DNA from: Pseudomonas iranensis
Lineage (GTDB): Bacteria; Pseudomonadota; Gammaproteobacteria; Pseudomonadales; Pseudomonadaceae
DNA length: 64,000 nt
Reading direction: 5' to 3'
Assembly (NCBI RefSeq): GCF_014268585.2
Contig: NZ_CP077092.1
Span: 3,534,001 to 3,598,000, forward strand
Shown here: one piece after another, positions 9,580-17,794 of the stretch
How the letters are laid out: each line of letters begins with the position of its first letter
Position numbering within the stretch: position 1 is the stretch's first letter
Notes under the pieces: model-generated
What the model saw: the letters and a program-made list of their open reading frames with translations, nothing else
The model's database searches: none
What the model was told of the DNA's origin: nothing
Position numbers and translations under genes: made by a program

Positions 9580-10077
9580 ATGCGCTTGATAGATATTGCT
9601 GCGGACGCACGTCGAAAACGAACATGGCGAAGAAGGCGAATAGCCGTTGCTTTACTAGCTTTGCTGATTAGCTACGCCACCCCAAAAATCATTAATCTAT
9701 TTCGTACGCCCGGCGCCATGCTGACATCAGAAAATTACACAGACCGCCCAATTTTCAGTTTTTGGGTAAATGACTTTTGGGGCGGCAATCTGTTCGCAAT
9801 GGGCGGCGGTGGAATAATGTGCTGCTCCAAATTTGAGGGAGACACAGCTAAAGTCACCTGGATATTGGACATAACCCAACAGCAGCAAATACAGGGCTCG
9901 GTAGAAGAGCGCCATGAACTTCAGCTTTCGCTTCCCCAGCGCGGCCCGCACGATCAGTACCTGCATGTGCGCTTTGATCCGGGTTATAAAGTACGGCTCG
10001 GATGGAGTCCTGACTTGTTTAGCCCATTTGAACCCCGACCAACCAAGACGGTGTCGGGAAGCATTGAGGCGCAGTAA
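9580..10077 (+). CDS. DUF3304 membrane-anchored protein 2, candidate immunity protein
   Basis: About 165 residues from ATG 9580; an in-frame TTG at 9571 is the alternative. It is clearly paralogous to the gene at 7206: basic RRKRTWRRRR stretch, one membrane segment, then RTPGAMLTSENYTDRPI, WVNDFWGGN, GGGGIMCC and a terminal LGWSPDLFSPFE that matches the first copy nearly residue for residue. It begins 59 bp after the effector and ends 4 bp before the third copy. Confidence 0.75.
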   Translation: MRLIDIAADARRKRTWRRRRIAVALLALLISYATPKIINLFRTPGAMLTSENYTDRPIFSFWVNDFWGGNLFAMGGGGIMCCSKFEGDTAKVTWILDITQQQQIQGSVEERHELQLSLPQRGPHDQYLHVRFDPGYKVRLGWSPDLFSPFEPRPTKTVSGSIEAQ

Positions 10078-10081
10078 AAAT

Positions 10082-10522
10082 ATGCGATTCAGCCAAGCGC
10101 CCATATCCAGTCGCACGAAGATAGTGATCTGCGTGACAGTGCTGCTGGCCGCTTTTGTGACATCTCTAATTCATGACCGTGTTCGTACGCCCGGGGCTGC
10201 CCTTACATCCCACAACTACACTGATCGTCCCATTGGCAGCTATTGGGTAAATGGTCACTGGGGCGGTAACGGAGGCGTGACCTGCTGTTGGAGCATCGAT
10301 GGCAACACCGCTAAAGTTGCGTGGATTCTGAGCATGTCTAAAGCTCAAGAGGACCAAGGGATGAAGATCGAAAGACACGAAGTGCAAGTGCACTTACCCT
10401 CACGCAACCGCGGCGATGACACGTTGCATGTCTATTTTCTTCCGAACAATCGTATCGAGTTGATGTGGGCATCGACGGTGCTGGATCCGCTTCGTCACGA
10501 AACGGAAATCTTGCCACGCTGA
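10082..10522 (+). CDS. DUF3304 membrane-anchored protein 3, candidate immunity protein
   Basis: 146 residues from ATG 10082, four bases after the stop of copy 2; GAGG lies about 10 bases upstream. It has a single membrane segment and then RTPGAALTSHNYTDRPI, YWVNGHWGGN and GGVTCC. It is more diverged than copies 1 and 2: the GGGG loop is shortened, and the C-terminal WSPD motif is replaced by WASTVLDPL. A third tandem copy suggests duplication followed by specialisation. Confidence 0.72.
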   Translation: MRFSQAPISSRTKIVICVTVLLAAFVTSLIHDRVRTPGAALTSHNYTDRPIGSYWVNGHWGGNGGVTCCWSIDGNTAKVAWILSMSKAQEDQGMKIERHEVQVHLPSRNRGDDTLHVYFLPNNRIELMWASTVLDPLRHETEILPR

Positions 10523-10626
10523 AACACGGGTCGTTTCTCACTCCCTCCCGTGGCCACGTCCAATCATTTTCTCATCAAACCGGCGCCTTCCAGCTCAACA
10601 TCTGCTGCTGCGCCACCTGCAGCAAA

Positions 10627-10854
10627 TTGAACATTCGCGCTTTATCGCTCAGCGTCGCCCTCGCCTGCATCGCATTTGCCGGGCTGGCCCAGGCCAATGA
10701 CACTTCTGCTACATCCAAGGTGGTGTCGTTGACTGAGCCACCAACGCAATTGTGCAAAGTGGTTACGGCCGATATGAAGTACATCGACAAAGCCGGTAAT
10801 CCCGAGGAAATCAGCTACCGGAAATTGTCTGACGCATGCCGTCAGCAGAACTGA
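10627..10854 (+). CDS. small secreted protein of unknown function
   Basis: Reading from a TTG at 10627 gives about 75 residues: a signal peptide (NIRALSLSVALACIAFAG, cleavage after AQA) and a mature part of about 50 residues with two Cys (LCKVVTADM and DACRQQN). No ribosome site is obvious at this TTG. The frame is open further upstream, so the start is uncertain, but the signal peptide argues for a real gene. No function recognised. Confidence 0.55.
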   Translation: MNIRALSLSVALACIAFAGLAQANDTSATSKVVSLTEPPTQLCKVVTADMKYIDKAGNPEEISYRKLSDACRQQN

Positions 10855-10944
10855 CAGACGCTTCTGATTTTCCGCTTGGCCATAGGCGTGGGGTGGCTTC
10901 GGCGGTTATGCTCGGGGCCTTCCCTACTGCCGCAAGGATTGGCC

Positions 10945-11343
10945 ATGCAGTTGTCGTTCCGCACGTTGTCGAGCTTCACTTCAATCCTGTGTTTTCTGCT
11001 GGCGCTGGTCTGGGGATTTTTTCCGGAGGTGTTGCTGGCGATCTGGAGTATTGGCTATTCGGAAGGCACCGGCGTAGTCGCAAGGCGCAGCGCGGTGCTG
11101 TTTGCGGCGTTGGGGGTGATGTTTTATTTGCTGCGCAATGCTCCGCCGTCAGCGGCACGCAGTGCACTGAGCAATGGTTTTATCGTCGGTTGTTTCGGTT
11201 TGGCGGCGTTGGGTTTTGGCGAATGGCTCAATGGTCATGCCGGCCCCGGGATCTTGCTCGCGGTGCTGGTCGAGTTCGCGCTGGGCCTGGGTTTCGTGCA
11301 GGCCCGGCGCGTGACGGTCGAACTGGGTGAAACGGTGGGTTAA
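10945..11343 (+). CDS. small inner-membrane protein
   Basis: 132 residues from ATG 10945, which has AAGGA six bases upstream. It is mostly hydrophobic, with about four membrane segments (near residues 8-30, 48-65, 75-92 and 98-118). No catalytic motif is seen and no family was recognised with confidence. A longer reading in another frame over the same bases is arginine-rich and is a shadow. Confidence 0.7.
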   Translation: MQLSFRTLSSFTSILCFLLALVWGFFPEVLLAIWSIGYSEGTGVVARRSAVLFAALGVMFYLLRNAPPSAARSALSNGFIVGCFGLAALGFGEWLNGHAGPGILLAVLVEFALGLGFVQARRVTVELGETVG

Positions 11344-11609
11344 ACGGCTCGAGAACGAGCGCTGGTTTGATGTGTCGTGGTTTGTTGCGCGAGGTCGGAA
11401 CGCAGGCCAGCGACCAGGTTGTTGATTTCACGGCAGCTGTTCAGGCGGCTGGCGTCGATTCCGCTGACGTAGAGATCGGCTTGGTCGGTCCGATGGTCGC
11501 CAAACACTTTGACGGACATCGACAAGTCGGGTGACAGCGTGCACTGGCAGCGTTTCGGCAGGAAGCTGCTTTCAATGATATTGCGTAATTCCAAGGCAGA
11601 TAAAAACAT
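11340..11609 (-). CDS. DUF1652 domain protein
   Basis: 89 residues from ATG at 11609, preceded on the minus strand by AAGGAGAGGG at good spacing. The start FLSALELRNIIESSFLP is the signature of DUF1652, a small Pseudomonas-specific family of unknown role; SMSVKVF and LYVSGID follow as in the family. The frame is open to 11825, but the added residues have no family match and lack a ribosome site. The stop overlaps the end of the convergent membrane-protein gene by four bases. Confidence 0.82.
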   Translation of the reverse strand: MFLSALELRNIIESSFLPKRCQCTLSPDLSMSVKVFGDHRTDQADLYVSGIDASRLNSCREINNLVAGLRSDLAQQTTTHQTSARSRAV

Positions 11610-11978
11610 GGCGAACCCTCTCCTTTCTGTGCGATTGCCAATCAAGTATTCACGCTGACCCTTCGCTGCGCCTTCACGGGTGTGCCCCCGCTGTTTCCGT
11701 GGTGCGGCAAGTGGTGGTACTGCGAAATGCCCATTGGAGTGTAGGCGCCCAAATCCGGTGCGCCTCACCGGAAGAACGCATAAAACGTGCCTTTGATCGG
11801 TTCGTTTGGCGCCCTGCAAAATCAAGCACTTGGAAACATGGCCAGTATCCTGCTATTTGCAGAATGCATGAACCGACCGCCCGTCCACTGCAATCTGCAA
11901 TCTCCGGCTGAATTTGCTTTCGAAGACCATGACGGCAAGAATGTCTCCCATTGCAATTCAACCCGCACGGAGGCTTCC
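11610..11978. other. intergenic region between divergent DUF1652 and ecotin genes
   Basis: 369 bases with no convincing gene. It must hold promoters for both divergent genes. A possible hairpin GGCGC...GCGCC lies near 11741-11763. Nothing else stands out. Confidence 0.5.
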
Positions 11979-12464
11979 ATGAATTCCTTACGCATTTGCG
12001 CGATCACTGGGCTGTTAATCGCCAATCTTTCCACCCTCGCCCACGCCGCCAAGCTCGAAGACGTGGCGCCGTATCCCAAAGCCGAAGCCGGGTTTACCCG
12101 TCAGGTCATCCATCTGCCGAAACAAGAGCAGGAAGAGAATTTCCAGGTTGAAATTCTCGCCGGCAAAACCCTCGAAGTGGATTGCAATCGCCAGCGTCTG
12201 GGCGGTGTTCTCGATGAAAAGAACCTGCAAGGCTGGGGCTATCCGTTCTATCGCCTGGAAAAGGTCATCGGCCCGATGAGCACGATGATGGCCTGCCCGC
12301 CCGGCAGCCAGAAAAAGCGCGCTTTCGTTCCGGTTGTCGGTGACGGCTTCATGTTGCGCTACAACAGCAAGTTGCCAGTCGTGGTGTACGCGCCATCGGA
12401 CGTCGAAGTGCGCTATCGCATCTGGTCGGCGTCGGAAAAAGTCGGCACCGCCCTGCAGGAATAA
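11979..12464 (+). CDS. eco: ecotin, periplasmic serine protease inhibitor
   Basis: 161 residues from ATG 11979 with ACGGAGG five bases upstream. A signal peptide ends at AHA. The mature protein follows E. coli ecotin closely: [42 protein letters not shown], the reactive loop STMMACP with Met at P1, and [15 protein letters not shown]. The two Cys that form the single disulfide are present. It inhibits trypsin-fold proteases in the periplasm and probably protects against host or predator enzymes. Confidence 0.95.
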   Translation: MNSLRICAITGLLIANLSTLAHAAKLEDVAPYPKAEAGFTRQVIHLPKQEQEENFQVEILAGKTLEVDCNRQRLGGVLDEKNLQGWGYPFYRLEKVIGPMSTMMACPPGSQKKRAFVPVVGDGFMLRYNSKLPVVVYAPSDVEVRYRIWSASEKVGTALQE

Positions 12465-12476
12465 CCCGAGCGCTTG

Positions 12477-13490
12477 TTACGCCGGCACGCCGCAAGCAGC
12501 GGCGCGCTCGGCGACATGGCGCAGGCTGTCGAAGTTGATGTTGGCCCCGGAGTCGATGGCGACGAATGTCTGATCGCGAGCGCCGCTGCGCGCCACGTAC
12601 TGCTTGATCCCCGCCACGGCCAGCGCCCCCGACGGTTCAGTGATCGAACGGGTATCGTCGTATATATTCTTGATCGCGGCGCAGAGCTCGTCATTGCTGA
12701 CCGTGATTACTTCATCTACGCAGAAGCGGCAAACCTCAAAGCCATACGCGCCGATCTGCGCCACCGCTACGCCATCGGCAAAGGTACCGACGCTTGGTAG
12801 AACCACCCGCTCGTCCGCGCGCAAAGCGGCTTGCAGACAGGCCGAATGTTCGGATTCGACGCCAATGATCCGCACTTCCGGGCGCAGGTATTTGACGTAG
12901 GCCGCGATACCGGCGATCAAGCCTCCGCCGCCGACCGGGATAAAGATCGCATCCAGCGCGCCTTGATGCTGGCGCAGTATTTCCATCGCCACGGTGCCTT
13001 GTCCGGCGATCACTTCGGGATCATCGAACGGTGAAACGAACGTGCATCCGGTGTGTTCAGCCAAATGCAACGCGTGGGCCAGAGCAAACGGGAAACTCTC
13101 GCCATGCAGCAGTGCTTCGGCACCGCGACTGCGCACGCCGAGGACTTTGAGCTCAGGGGTGGTAGACGGCATGACGATCGTCGCGCAGATGCCCAACTCC
13201 CGTGCCGCCAGCGCTACACCCTGCGCGTGATTACCCGCCGATGCAGTGATCACTCCCCGCGCTCTCTGCTCTTCGCTCAGTTGCACGAGTTTGTTGTAAG
13301 CACCACGGATCTTGAAAGAGAACGTCGGTTGCAGATCTTCGCGCTTGAGCAAGATCCGGTTGCCCATTGTTTCAGACAACGCTGGCGCAAACTGCAATGG
13401 CGTACGCACCGCAATGTCGTACACCGGCGCGGCCAGAATCTTTTTCACGTAGTGCTCAAGCAGTGCTTGCTGGTCGGGGCAGTGCGGCAT
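12477..13490 (-). CDS. threonine dehydratase, catalytic domain only
   Basis: 337 residues. The PLP lysine lies in SFKIRGAYN (Lys60), followed by ASAGNHAQGVA and the phosphate-binding GGGGLIAG loop. It deaminates threonine to 2-oxobutanoate, the first step of isoleucine synthesis. Biosynthetic IlvA is about 500 residues with two C-terminal ACT-like regulatory domains. This protein stops right after the catalytic domain (NINFDSLRHVAERA), so it should not be inhibited by isoleucine in the usual way. Regulation appears to be at transcription instead: a leader peptide and terminator sit just upstream (see 13533-13640). It could be an ilvA paralogue or a TdcB-like enzyme; the leader favours a biosynthetic role. 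Confidence 0.9.
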   Translation of the reverse strand: MPHCPDQQALLEHYVKKILAAPVYDIAVRTPLQFAPALSETMGNRILLKREDLQPTFSFKIRGAYNKLVQLSEEQRARGVITASAGNHAQGVALAARELGICATIVMPSTTPELKVLGVRSRGAEALLHGESFPFALAHALHLAEHTGCTFVSPFDDPEVIAGQGTVAMEILRQHQGALDAIFIPVGGGGLIAGIAAYVKYLRPEVRIIGVESEHSACLQAALRADERVVLPSVGTFADGVAVAQIGAYGFEVCRFCVDEVITVSNDELCAAIKNIYDDTRSITEPSGALAVAGIKQYVARSGARDQTFVAIDSGANINFDSLRHVAERAAACGVPA

Positions 13491-13532
13491 GGTCGTCTCC
13501 TGACATTTTTCAGAACCCCGGAGACAGAAAGT

Positions 13533-13556
13533 AAAAACCCGCCTCTAGGGCGGGTT
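13533..13556 (-). terminator. attenuator terminator upstream of threonine dehydratase
   Basis: On the minus strand AACCCGCC, a five-base loop and GGCGGGTT are followed by a T run, 43 bases before the dehydratase start. It lies between the leader peptide stop and the structural gene, so it is a conditional rather than an end-of-operon terminator. Its 5' arm (13549-13556) can instead pair with the GGCGGG at 13579-13584 just upstream. Confidence 0.8.
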
Positions 13557-13574
13557 GGGTGCTGCAGTCGTGAG

Positions 13575-13640
13575 CTAGCCCGCCAAATGAGGAATGGCGG
13601 TGATAATGCTTGGCTGGCGGCGCGATACGGTGAAAGTCAT
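13575..13640 (-). CDS. leader peptide of the threonine dehydratase attenuator
   Basis: A 21-residue reading frame on the minus strand, ATG at 13640 and TAG at 13575-13577. It reads [10 protein letters not shown] then [11 protein letters not shown]; the Ile-Ile-Thr-Ala-Ile run supplies control codons for both the substrate (Thr) and the end product (Ile) of the pathway. The codons sit exactly over the first arm (13595-13600, TGGCGG on the plus strand) of a hairpin whose second arm is 13579-13585. A stalled ribosome would free the second arm to pair with the terminator 5' arm. The ribosome site is weak (CAGG). Confidence 0.75.
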   Translation of the reverse strand: MTFTVSRRQPSIITAIPHLAG

Positions 13641-13740
13641 GGGCTGGAAATTAGCCTGCCGGCGGATGACAAGTCAATGGTCAATTGTGCTTCGCGCCGG
13701 TAGGCTGGCGATTCTGCTCATCACACCAAGGAAGGAAAGC

Positions 13741-14097
13741 ATGATGTCCATCGCCCTGCCTCTCACCGCTTTGCTCGCGTTCAGTGGGTACACAGTTTCG
13801 GTAATGCTCCAGGCTGAACAGTCACTGATCGACTTCGGCATCAGCCTCATGTCACGACCAGACACCGCGCAGGTAGTCATCGATCTGTACCTGCTGGCGA
13901 CACTGGCCGGTGTTTGGATGGTCAAGGACGCCCGGTCTCGGGGACGCTCCGTCTGGTCGGTAGTGCCTTATTTGCTGCTGACCACCGTGTTCGTTTCAGT
14001 GGGGCCGCTGTTGTACCTGGTGATTCGCGGAATTCAGGAACGGCGCAAATCTGCCGCTGCGCCGTCGGCCCAGCCTCACAATTTTGAATCTTCCTGA
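13741..14097 (+). CDS. DUF2834-like membrane protein
   Basis: 118 residues from ATG 13741, with AAGGAAAGC directly upstream. Three membrane segments are visible: residues about 4-22, 40-60 ([20 protein letters not shown]) and 70-95. The DLYLL...WM..DAR pattern fits DUF2834. Function unknown. Confidence 0.7.
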   Translation: MMSIALPLTALLAFSGYTVSVMLQAEQSLIDFGISLMSRPDTAQVVIDLYLLATLAGVWMVKDARSRGRSVWSVVPYLLLTTVFVSVGPLLYLVIRGIQERRKSAAAPSAQPHNFESS

Positions 14098-14165
14098 GAA
14101 CTGAACAGTCACTGCAAATGAGAACAACAACTTCCGCTCCAAGCCGATGAACGTGGAGATTGACC

Positions 14166-14345
14166 ATGAACATTCGCCAAGTGCTGTTCGCCGTCCCGCT
14201 GCTGGTCGCCGCCCTGGCCAGCCCTGCTGTTTTCGCCGTCGATGAAAGCGACGCCGTCAAGAAACCCGAATGCCCAAAAGGCCAGGTGTGGGACAGTAAA
14301 ACCCAGCAATGCGTGTTGCAGACCAGCGGCACAACGCAGCCCTGA
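14166..14345 (+). CDS. small secreted protein
   Basis: 59 residues from ATG 14166 with GGAG eight bases upstream. A signal peptide ends at VFA, and the mature part of about 35 residues carries two Cys in CPKGQVWDSKTQQC, a pattern common in small Pseudomonas secreted proteins. No function known to me. Confidence 0.7.
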   Translation: MNIRQVLFAVPLLVAALASPAVFAVDESDAVKKPECPKGQVWDSKTQQCVLQTSGTTQP

Positions 14346-14360
14346 TTTCCTTCATACGGT

Positions 14361-15662
14361 TCAGGCCGTGGCCGGCAACCACAGCCTGAATCGCGCGCCA
14401 CCCAACGGCGAACTCTCAACGGTCAGCGTGCCGCCCTGCGCTTCCAGTGCGCGGCGGCTGATCGCCAGACCGAGGCCGAATCCGCCGGTCGCGCGATCAC
14501 GGCTGCGGTCGAGCCGATAGAACGGTTCAAAGATCCGCTCGCGCTCGTCGTCGGGAATGCCGATGCCATCGTCGTCAACCCATATCTCACAACCGCCAGC
14601 AATGACCTGCACGCCAATCTGAATGCGCTTTTCGCAATAGCGCATGGCATTGCGCAACAGGTTCTGGATGGCCCGGGCGGTCAGGCGCGGGTCCAGCGCA
14701 AAGCGTTCGAGCTGACCGTGCAGCAGGACGTCGATCACAATTTCCGGCGATTCCAGTTCCTCGTCGACGCTGCCCAGAATGCTGTCGATGAACTCGTCCA
14801 GCGACACCTCGATGCGCTCGGGCGATTGCGCCGGATTCTGCAAGCGGCTGTAAGAGAGCAATTCCAGTACCAGTTCATCCAGCTCACGAATATGTGCGAC
14901 CAAACTCTGCAAGCGCTCGCGGCTGGCGGCTGGCAAGTCTTCGGACAACGCCAGCGCCAGGCCGAAATCCAGACGCGTCAACGGCGTACGCAGCTCATGG
15001 GAAACGGCGTTCAGCAGATCACGTTGCTGGTTGAGCAGGTTCTCGATATCGCCGGCCATGGTGTCGAACACGTTGGCGAGGCTGCCGATGTTCGAACTCG
15101 GTGCTATTCTGGTCCGCTCGCTCAAGTGTCCTTTGCCAAAGCGTTCGGCGGTCCCTTTCAGGCGCTCCAGATCGCGCCAGTGCGGACGCAGCCAAAGCAA
15201 CAGGCAGCCGAGCAACATGGCGCCGATCAGCACGTTGATGCTCCAGTACAACAGATCGACGTCGACCGGATCGGGCGGCACGACCATGCGCACGGCCATG
15301 TCCGCATTCAGCGGAGTTACCGCCAATGTTCGCCAGCCCCAGTCGCCGATGCGCACCACGTTTTCACCACGGTGCAGACGTTCCTGCTCGATGGGCGTGA
15401 ACACCGGGTCGTCGATTGGCGTCAGGACGATGTGCAGCGGCTGGAATTCCTTGTCCATCGCCGCTGCAATCTCCGGCCACTGCTCTTGCGGCGCAGCATG
15501 AAACTGCTTGGTGATCAGCGATTGCAGACCTCGGGAAAAGTCGAGGTTGTAGGTGACGAAGCGATCCCGGAAGGCCATGACCACCAGATCCGGCACCAGA
15601 TAGATCGCCGCGCTATAGGAGACGATCGTCACCAGATACAGGCGAAACAGAATGCGAAACAT
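14361..15662 (-). CDS. rstB: sensor histidine kinase, RstB-like
   Basis: 433 residues from ATG at 15662. There are two membrane segments (about 4-28 and 143-165) around a periplasmic domain. A HAMP region follows with RPHWRDLERLKGTAERFGKG, very like E. coli RstB. Then come the H-box AVSHELRTPLTRLDF and the ATP-binding N, G1 and G2 boxes (NLLRNAMRY, DDGIGIPDDE, GFGLGLAI). It phosphorylates the response regulator encoded 4 bp upstream. The frame is open to 15812, but that would overlap the regulator gene. The pair is divergent from an RND efflux operon. Confidence 0.88.
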   Translation of the reverse strand: MFRILFRLYLVTIVSYSAAIYLVPDLVVMAFRDRFVTYNLDFSRGLQSLITKQFHAAPQEQWPEIAAAMDKEFQPLHIVLTPIDDPVFTPIEQERLHRGENVVRIGDWGWRTLAVTPLNADMAVRMVVPPDPVDVDLLYWSINVLIGAMLLGCLLLWLRPHWRDLERLKGTAERFGKGHLSERTRIAPSSNIGSLANVFDTMAGDIENLLNQQRDLLNAVSHELRTPLTRLDFGLALALSEDLPAASRERLQSLVAHIRELDELVLELLSYSRLQNPAQSPERIEVSLDEFIDSILGSVDEELESPEIVIDVLLHGQLERFALDPRLTARAIQNLLRNAMRYCEKRIQIGVQVIAGGCEIWVDDDGIGIPDDERERIFEPFYRLDRSRDRATGGFGLGLAISRRALEAQGGTLTVESSPLGGARFRLWLPATA

Positions 15663-15666
15663 CAGC

Positions 15667-16368
15667 TCAGCATTCCCATTCGGAGCGGCTGAACAGATAG
15701 CCCTTGCCCCACACAGTCTTGATCTTGCGCGCCTCGCCGGCGTGATCGTCGAACTTGCGTCGCAGCTTGGAAATCGCCACGTCCACCGAGCGATCGGTGC
15801 CGTTGAATTCAATCCCGCGCAGACGCTGAAGAATCTGATCGCGACTCAGCACTTCGCCGGCGTGCCGGGCCAGCACCACCAGCAGATTGTATTCACCGCT
15901 GGACAGCTCGACCGCTTGGTCGCGCCAGGTCACGGTGCGTTCGGAGAGGTCAATGCACAGATTGCCCATGACGATCCGGTCATTGACGGCCAACGGTTCG
16001 CCGAGGCTGCTGCGCCGCAACAAGGTACGCACCCGCGCCAGCAGCACCCGTGGCTCGCAGGGTTTGGTGACGTAATCGTCAGCGCCCATTTCCAGGCCCA
16101 GCACCTGATCATGGCTGTCATCGCGGGCCGTGAGCATGAGGATCGGCAGTGTCGCTGAATCGGCGCGCAGCAAGCGGCACACCTGCAAGCCGTCGAGGCC
16201 CGGCAGCATGAGGTCGAGGATCACCAGATCCGGCGGACTGATCCGCGCCCGTTCGCGCACATGGTCGCCACGGCCGATGACGCTGACGGAATAACCGTTG
16301 CGCTCCAGGTAGCTGGAAATCAGTTCGGCGAGGGCGGTGTCGTCTTCGACGAGGAGGATGTTGGGCAT
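15667..16368 (-). CDS. rstA: response regulator, RstA/OmpR family
   Basis: 233 residues: a receiver domain with the phosphoacceptor in DLVILDLMLPGLDG, switch residues TARDD and TKP, and a C-terminal winged helix with GTDRSVDVAISKLRRKF and VWGKGYLF. It is transcribed first in the two-gene operon with the kinase. The 253-bp divergent region toward the efflux genes holds tandem TTACACA / TTTCACA half-sites at 16533-16547, a plausible but unproven binding site. Regulation of the adjacent pump is inferred from position. Confidence 0.88.
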   Translation of the reverse strand: MPNILLVEDDTALAELISSYLERNGYSVSVIGRGDHVRERARISPPDLVILDLMLPGLDGLQVCRLLRADSATLPILMLTARDDSHDQVLGLEMGADDYVTKPCEPRVLLARVRTLLRRSSLGEPLAVNDRIVMGNLCIDLSERTVTWRDQAVELSSGEYNLLVVLARHAGEVLSRDQILQRLRGIEFNGTDRSVDVAISKLRRKFDDHAGEARKIKTVWGKGYLFSRSEWEC

Positions 16369-16433
16369 GGGGTGTTCCAGAAAATGCTGTGGCGACAGTC
16401 AGGGCTCATTCGCTCGCACATTGAAATGCGATC

Positions 16434-16464
16434 TCCTGTGGGAGCGCGCCTGCTCGCGAAAGCG
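16434..16464. repeat. single REP element
   Basis: TCCTGTGGGAGCGCGCCTGC followed by TCGCGAAAGCG, a solitary REP in the divergent region between rstA and the efflux operon. Confidence 0.75.
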
Positions 16465-16621
16465 ATCGAACTGTCGCAATAAATTTCAAGGCCTGCAGGA
16501 TATACGCCCTCGCGCACCACCGAGCAAAACCCTTACACAATTTCACACAGCAACTACAAAGCTTCACCGCTAACCTCCCCGTCTGGCCGTAGGATGCGGC
16601 CTTCAATATTGGGGGTTGTAC

Positions 16622-17779
16622 ATGTCTGGAAAACTGCTGGCCGGGCTCGGCCTGATCGCATTGGCGCTGACGCTGAGCGCTTGTGATTCATCCTCGAACG
16701 CCGAAGAGCAGACGCCGCCGGCCACCGTGCGCGTAGAGACCATTAAAGCCGAGCCCCTGTCGATCAGCAGCGAACTGAGCGGCCGCATCGCCGCGCCACG
16801 GATTGCCGAAGTGCGTGCGCGAGTGGCGGGCGTGGTGTTGCAGCGCACCTATCGCGAAGGGAGCGACGTGAAAAAAGGCGATGTGCTGTTCCGCATCGAC
16901 CCGGCACCTTTCAAGGCGGATCTGGACAGTGCCGAAGCCGCGCTGCGCAAAGCCGAGGCCAACGCCTTTCAGGCGAAACTGCAAGAACAACGCTATTCGC
17001 AGTTGATCGAGGACCAGGCCATCAGTGGTCAGGACTATGACAACGCCCGCGCCGCTGCCCGGCAGACCGCCGCTGATGTCGCCGCCAGCAAGGCAGCGCT
17101 GGAACGGGCGAAACTGAACCTCGGTTATGCCACCGTGACCGCGCCGATTTCCGGCCGCATCGGCCGCGCGCTGGTCACCGAAGGTGCGCTGGTGGGGCAG
17201 AACGAAACCACGCCGCTGGCGCTGATTCAGCAGCTCAACCCGATCCATGCCGACCTCACCCAGTCGACTCGCGAGCTCAATGAACTGCGCCGGGCGTTCC
17301 GTTCCGGGCAGTTACAGGAAGTCGGTCAGGACCAGGTCAAGGCCACACTGATTCAGGATGACGGCAGCCTGTATCCATTGCCTGGCAAGCTGCTGTTCAG
17401 CGACATCACCGTTGATCCGGGCACTGGCCAAATCATCCTGCGCAGTGAATTCCCCAATCCGGATCTCGACCTGCTGCCGGGCAGTTTCATCCGCGTACGC
17501 CTTGAACAGGCAACCATTCAGAACGGCATTACCGTGCCGCAACGCGCGGTGCAGCGTGACAGTGCCGGCATTGCCCAGGTGCTGACCGTCGATGAGCAGA
17601 TGCGCGTGGCGCAGCAACCGGTGCAACTGGGTGCGGTGCAGAACAATCGCTGGATCGTCACCGGCGGCCTGAAGCCCGGCGACCGCATTGTCATCGAAGG
17701 CCTGCAACACGCCCGTCCCGGGGAAAAAGTACAGGTCGACGAAACCCCTCTTCCACTTGCCCAGACCACTGGTCAGTAA
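16622..17779 (+). CDS. RND efflux periplasmic adaptor (membrane fusion lipoprotein)
   Basis: 385 residues from ATG 16622. Lipoprotein signal with LSAC at Cys21. Then come the barrel and lipoyl half-motif RARVAGVVLQRTYREGSDVKKGD, an alpha-hairpin with heptads, and the second lipoyl half GYATVTAPISGRIGRALVTEGALV, as in AcrA/MexA. It bridges an inner-membrane RND pump to an outer-membrane channel. The pump gene follows after 15 bp. Confidence 0.93.
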   Translation: MSGKLLAGLGLIALALTLSACDSSSNAEEQTPPATVRVETIKAEPLSISSELSGRIAAPRIAEVRARVAGVVLQRTYREGSDVKKGDVLFRIDPAPFKADLDSAEAALRKAEANAFQAKLQEQRYSQLIEDQAISGQDYDNARAAARQTAADVAASKAALERAKLNLGYATVTAPISGRIGRALVTEGALVGQNETTPLALIQQLNPIHADLTQSTRELNELRRAFRSGQLQEVGQDQVKATLIQDDGSLYPLPGKLLFSDITVDPGTGQIILRSEFPNPDLDLLPGSFIRVRLEQATIQNGITVPQRAVQRDSAGIAQVLTVDEQMRVAQQPVQLGAVQNNRWIVTGGLKPGDRIVIEGLQHARPGEKVQVDETPLPLAQTTGQ

Positions 17780-17794
17780 GCAGGACGCTCTTAT

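Noticed and set aside
10836..11330. 164-codon frame overlapping the small membrane protein
   Set aside because: Arginine/glycine-rich shadow without a ribosome site; the frame at 10945 has AAGGA and clear membrane segments.
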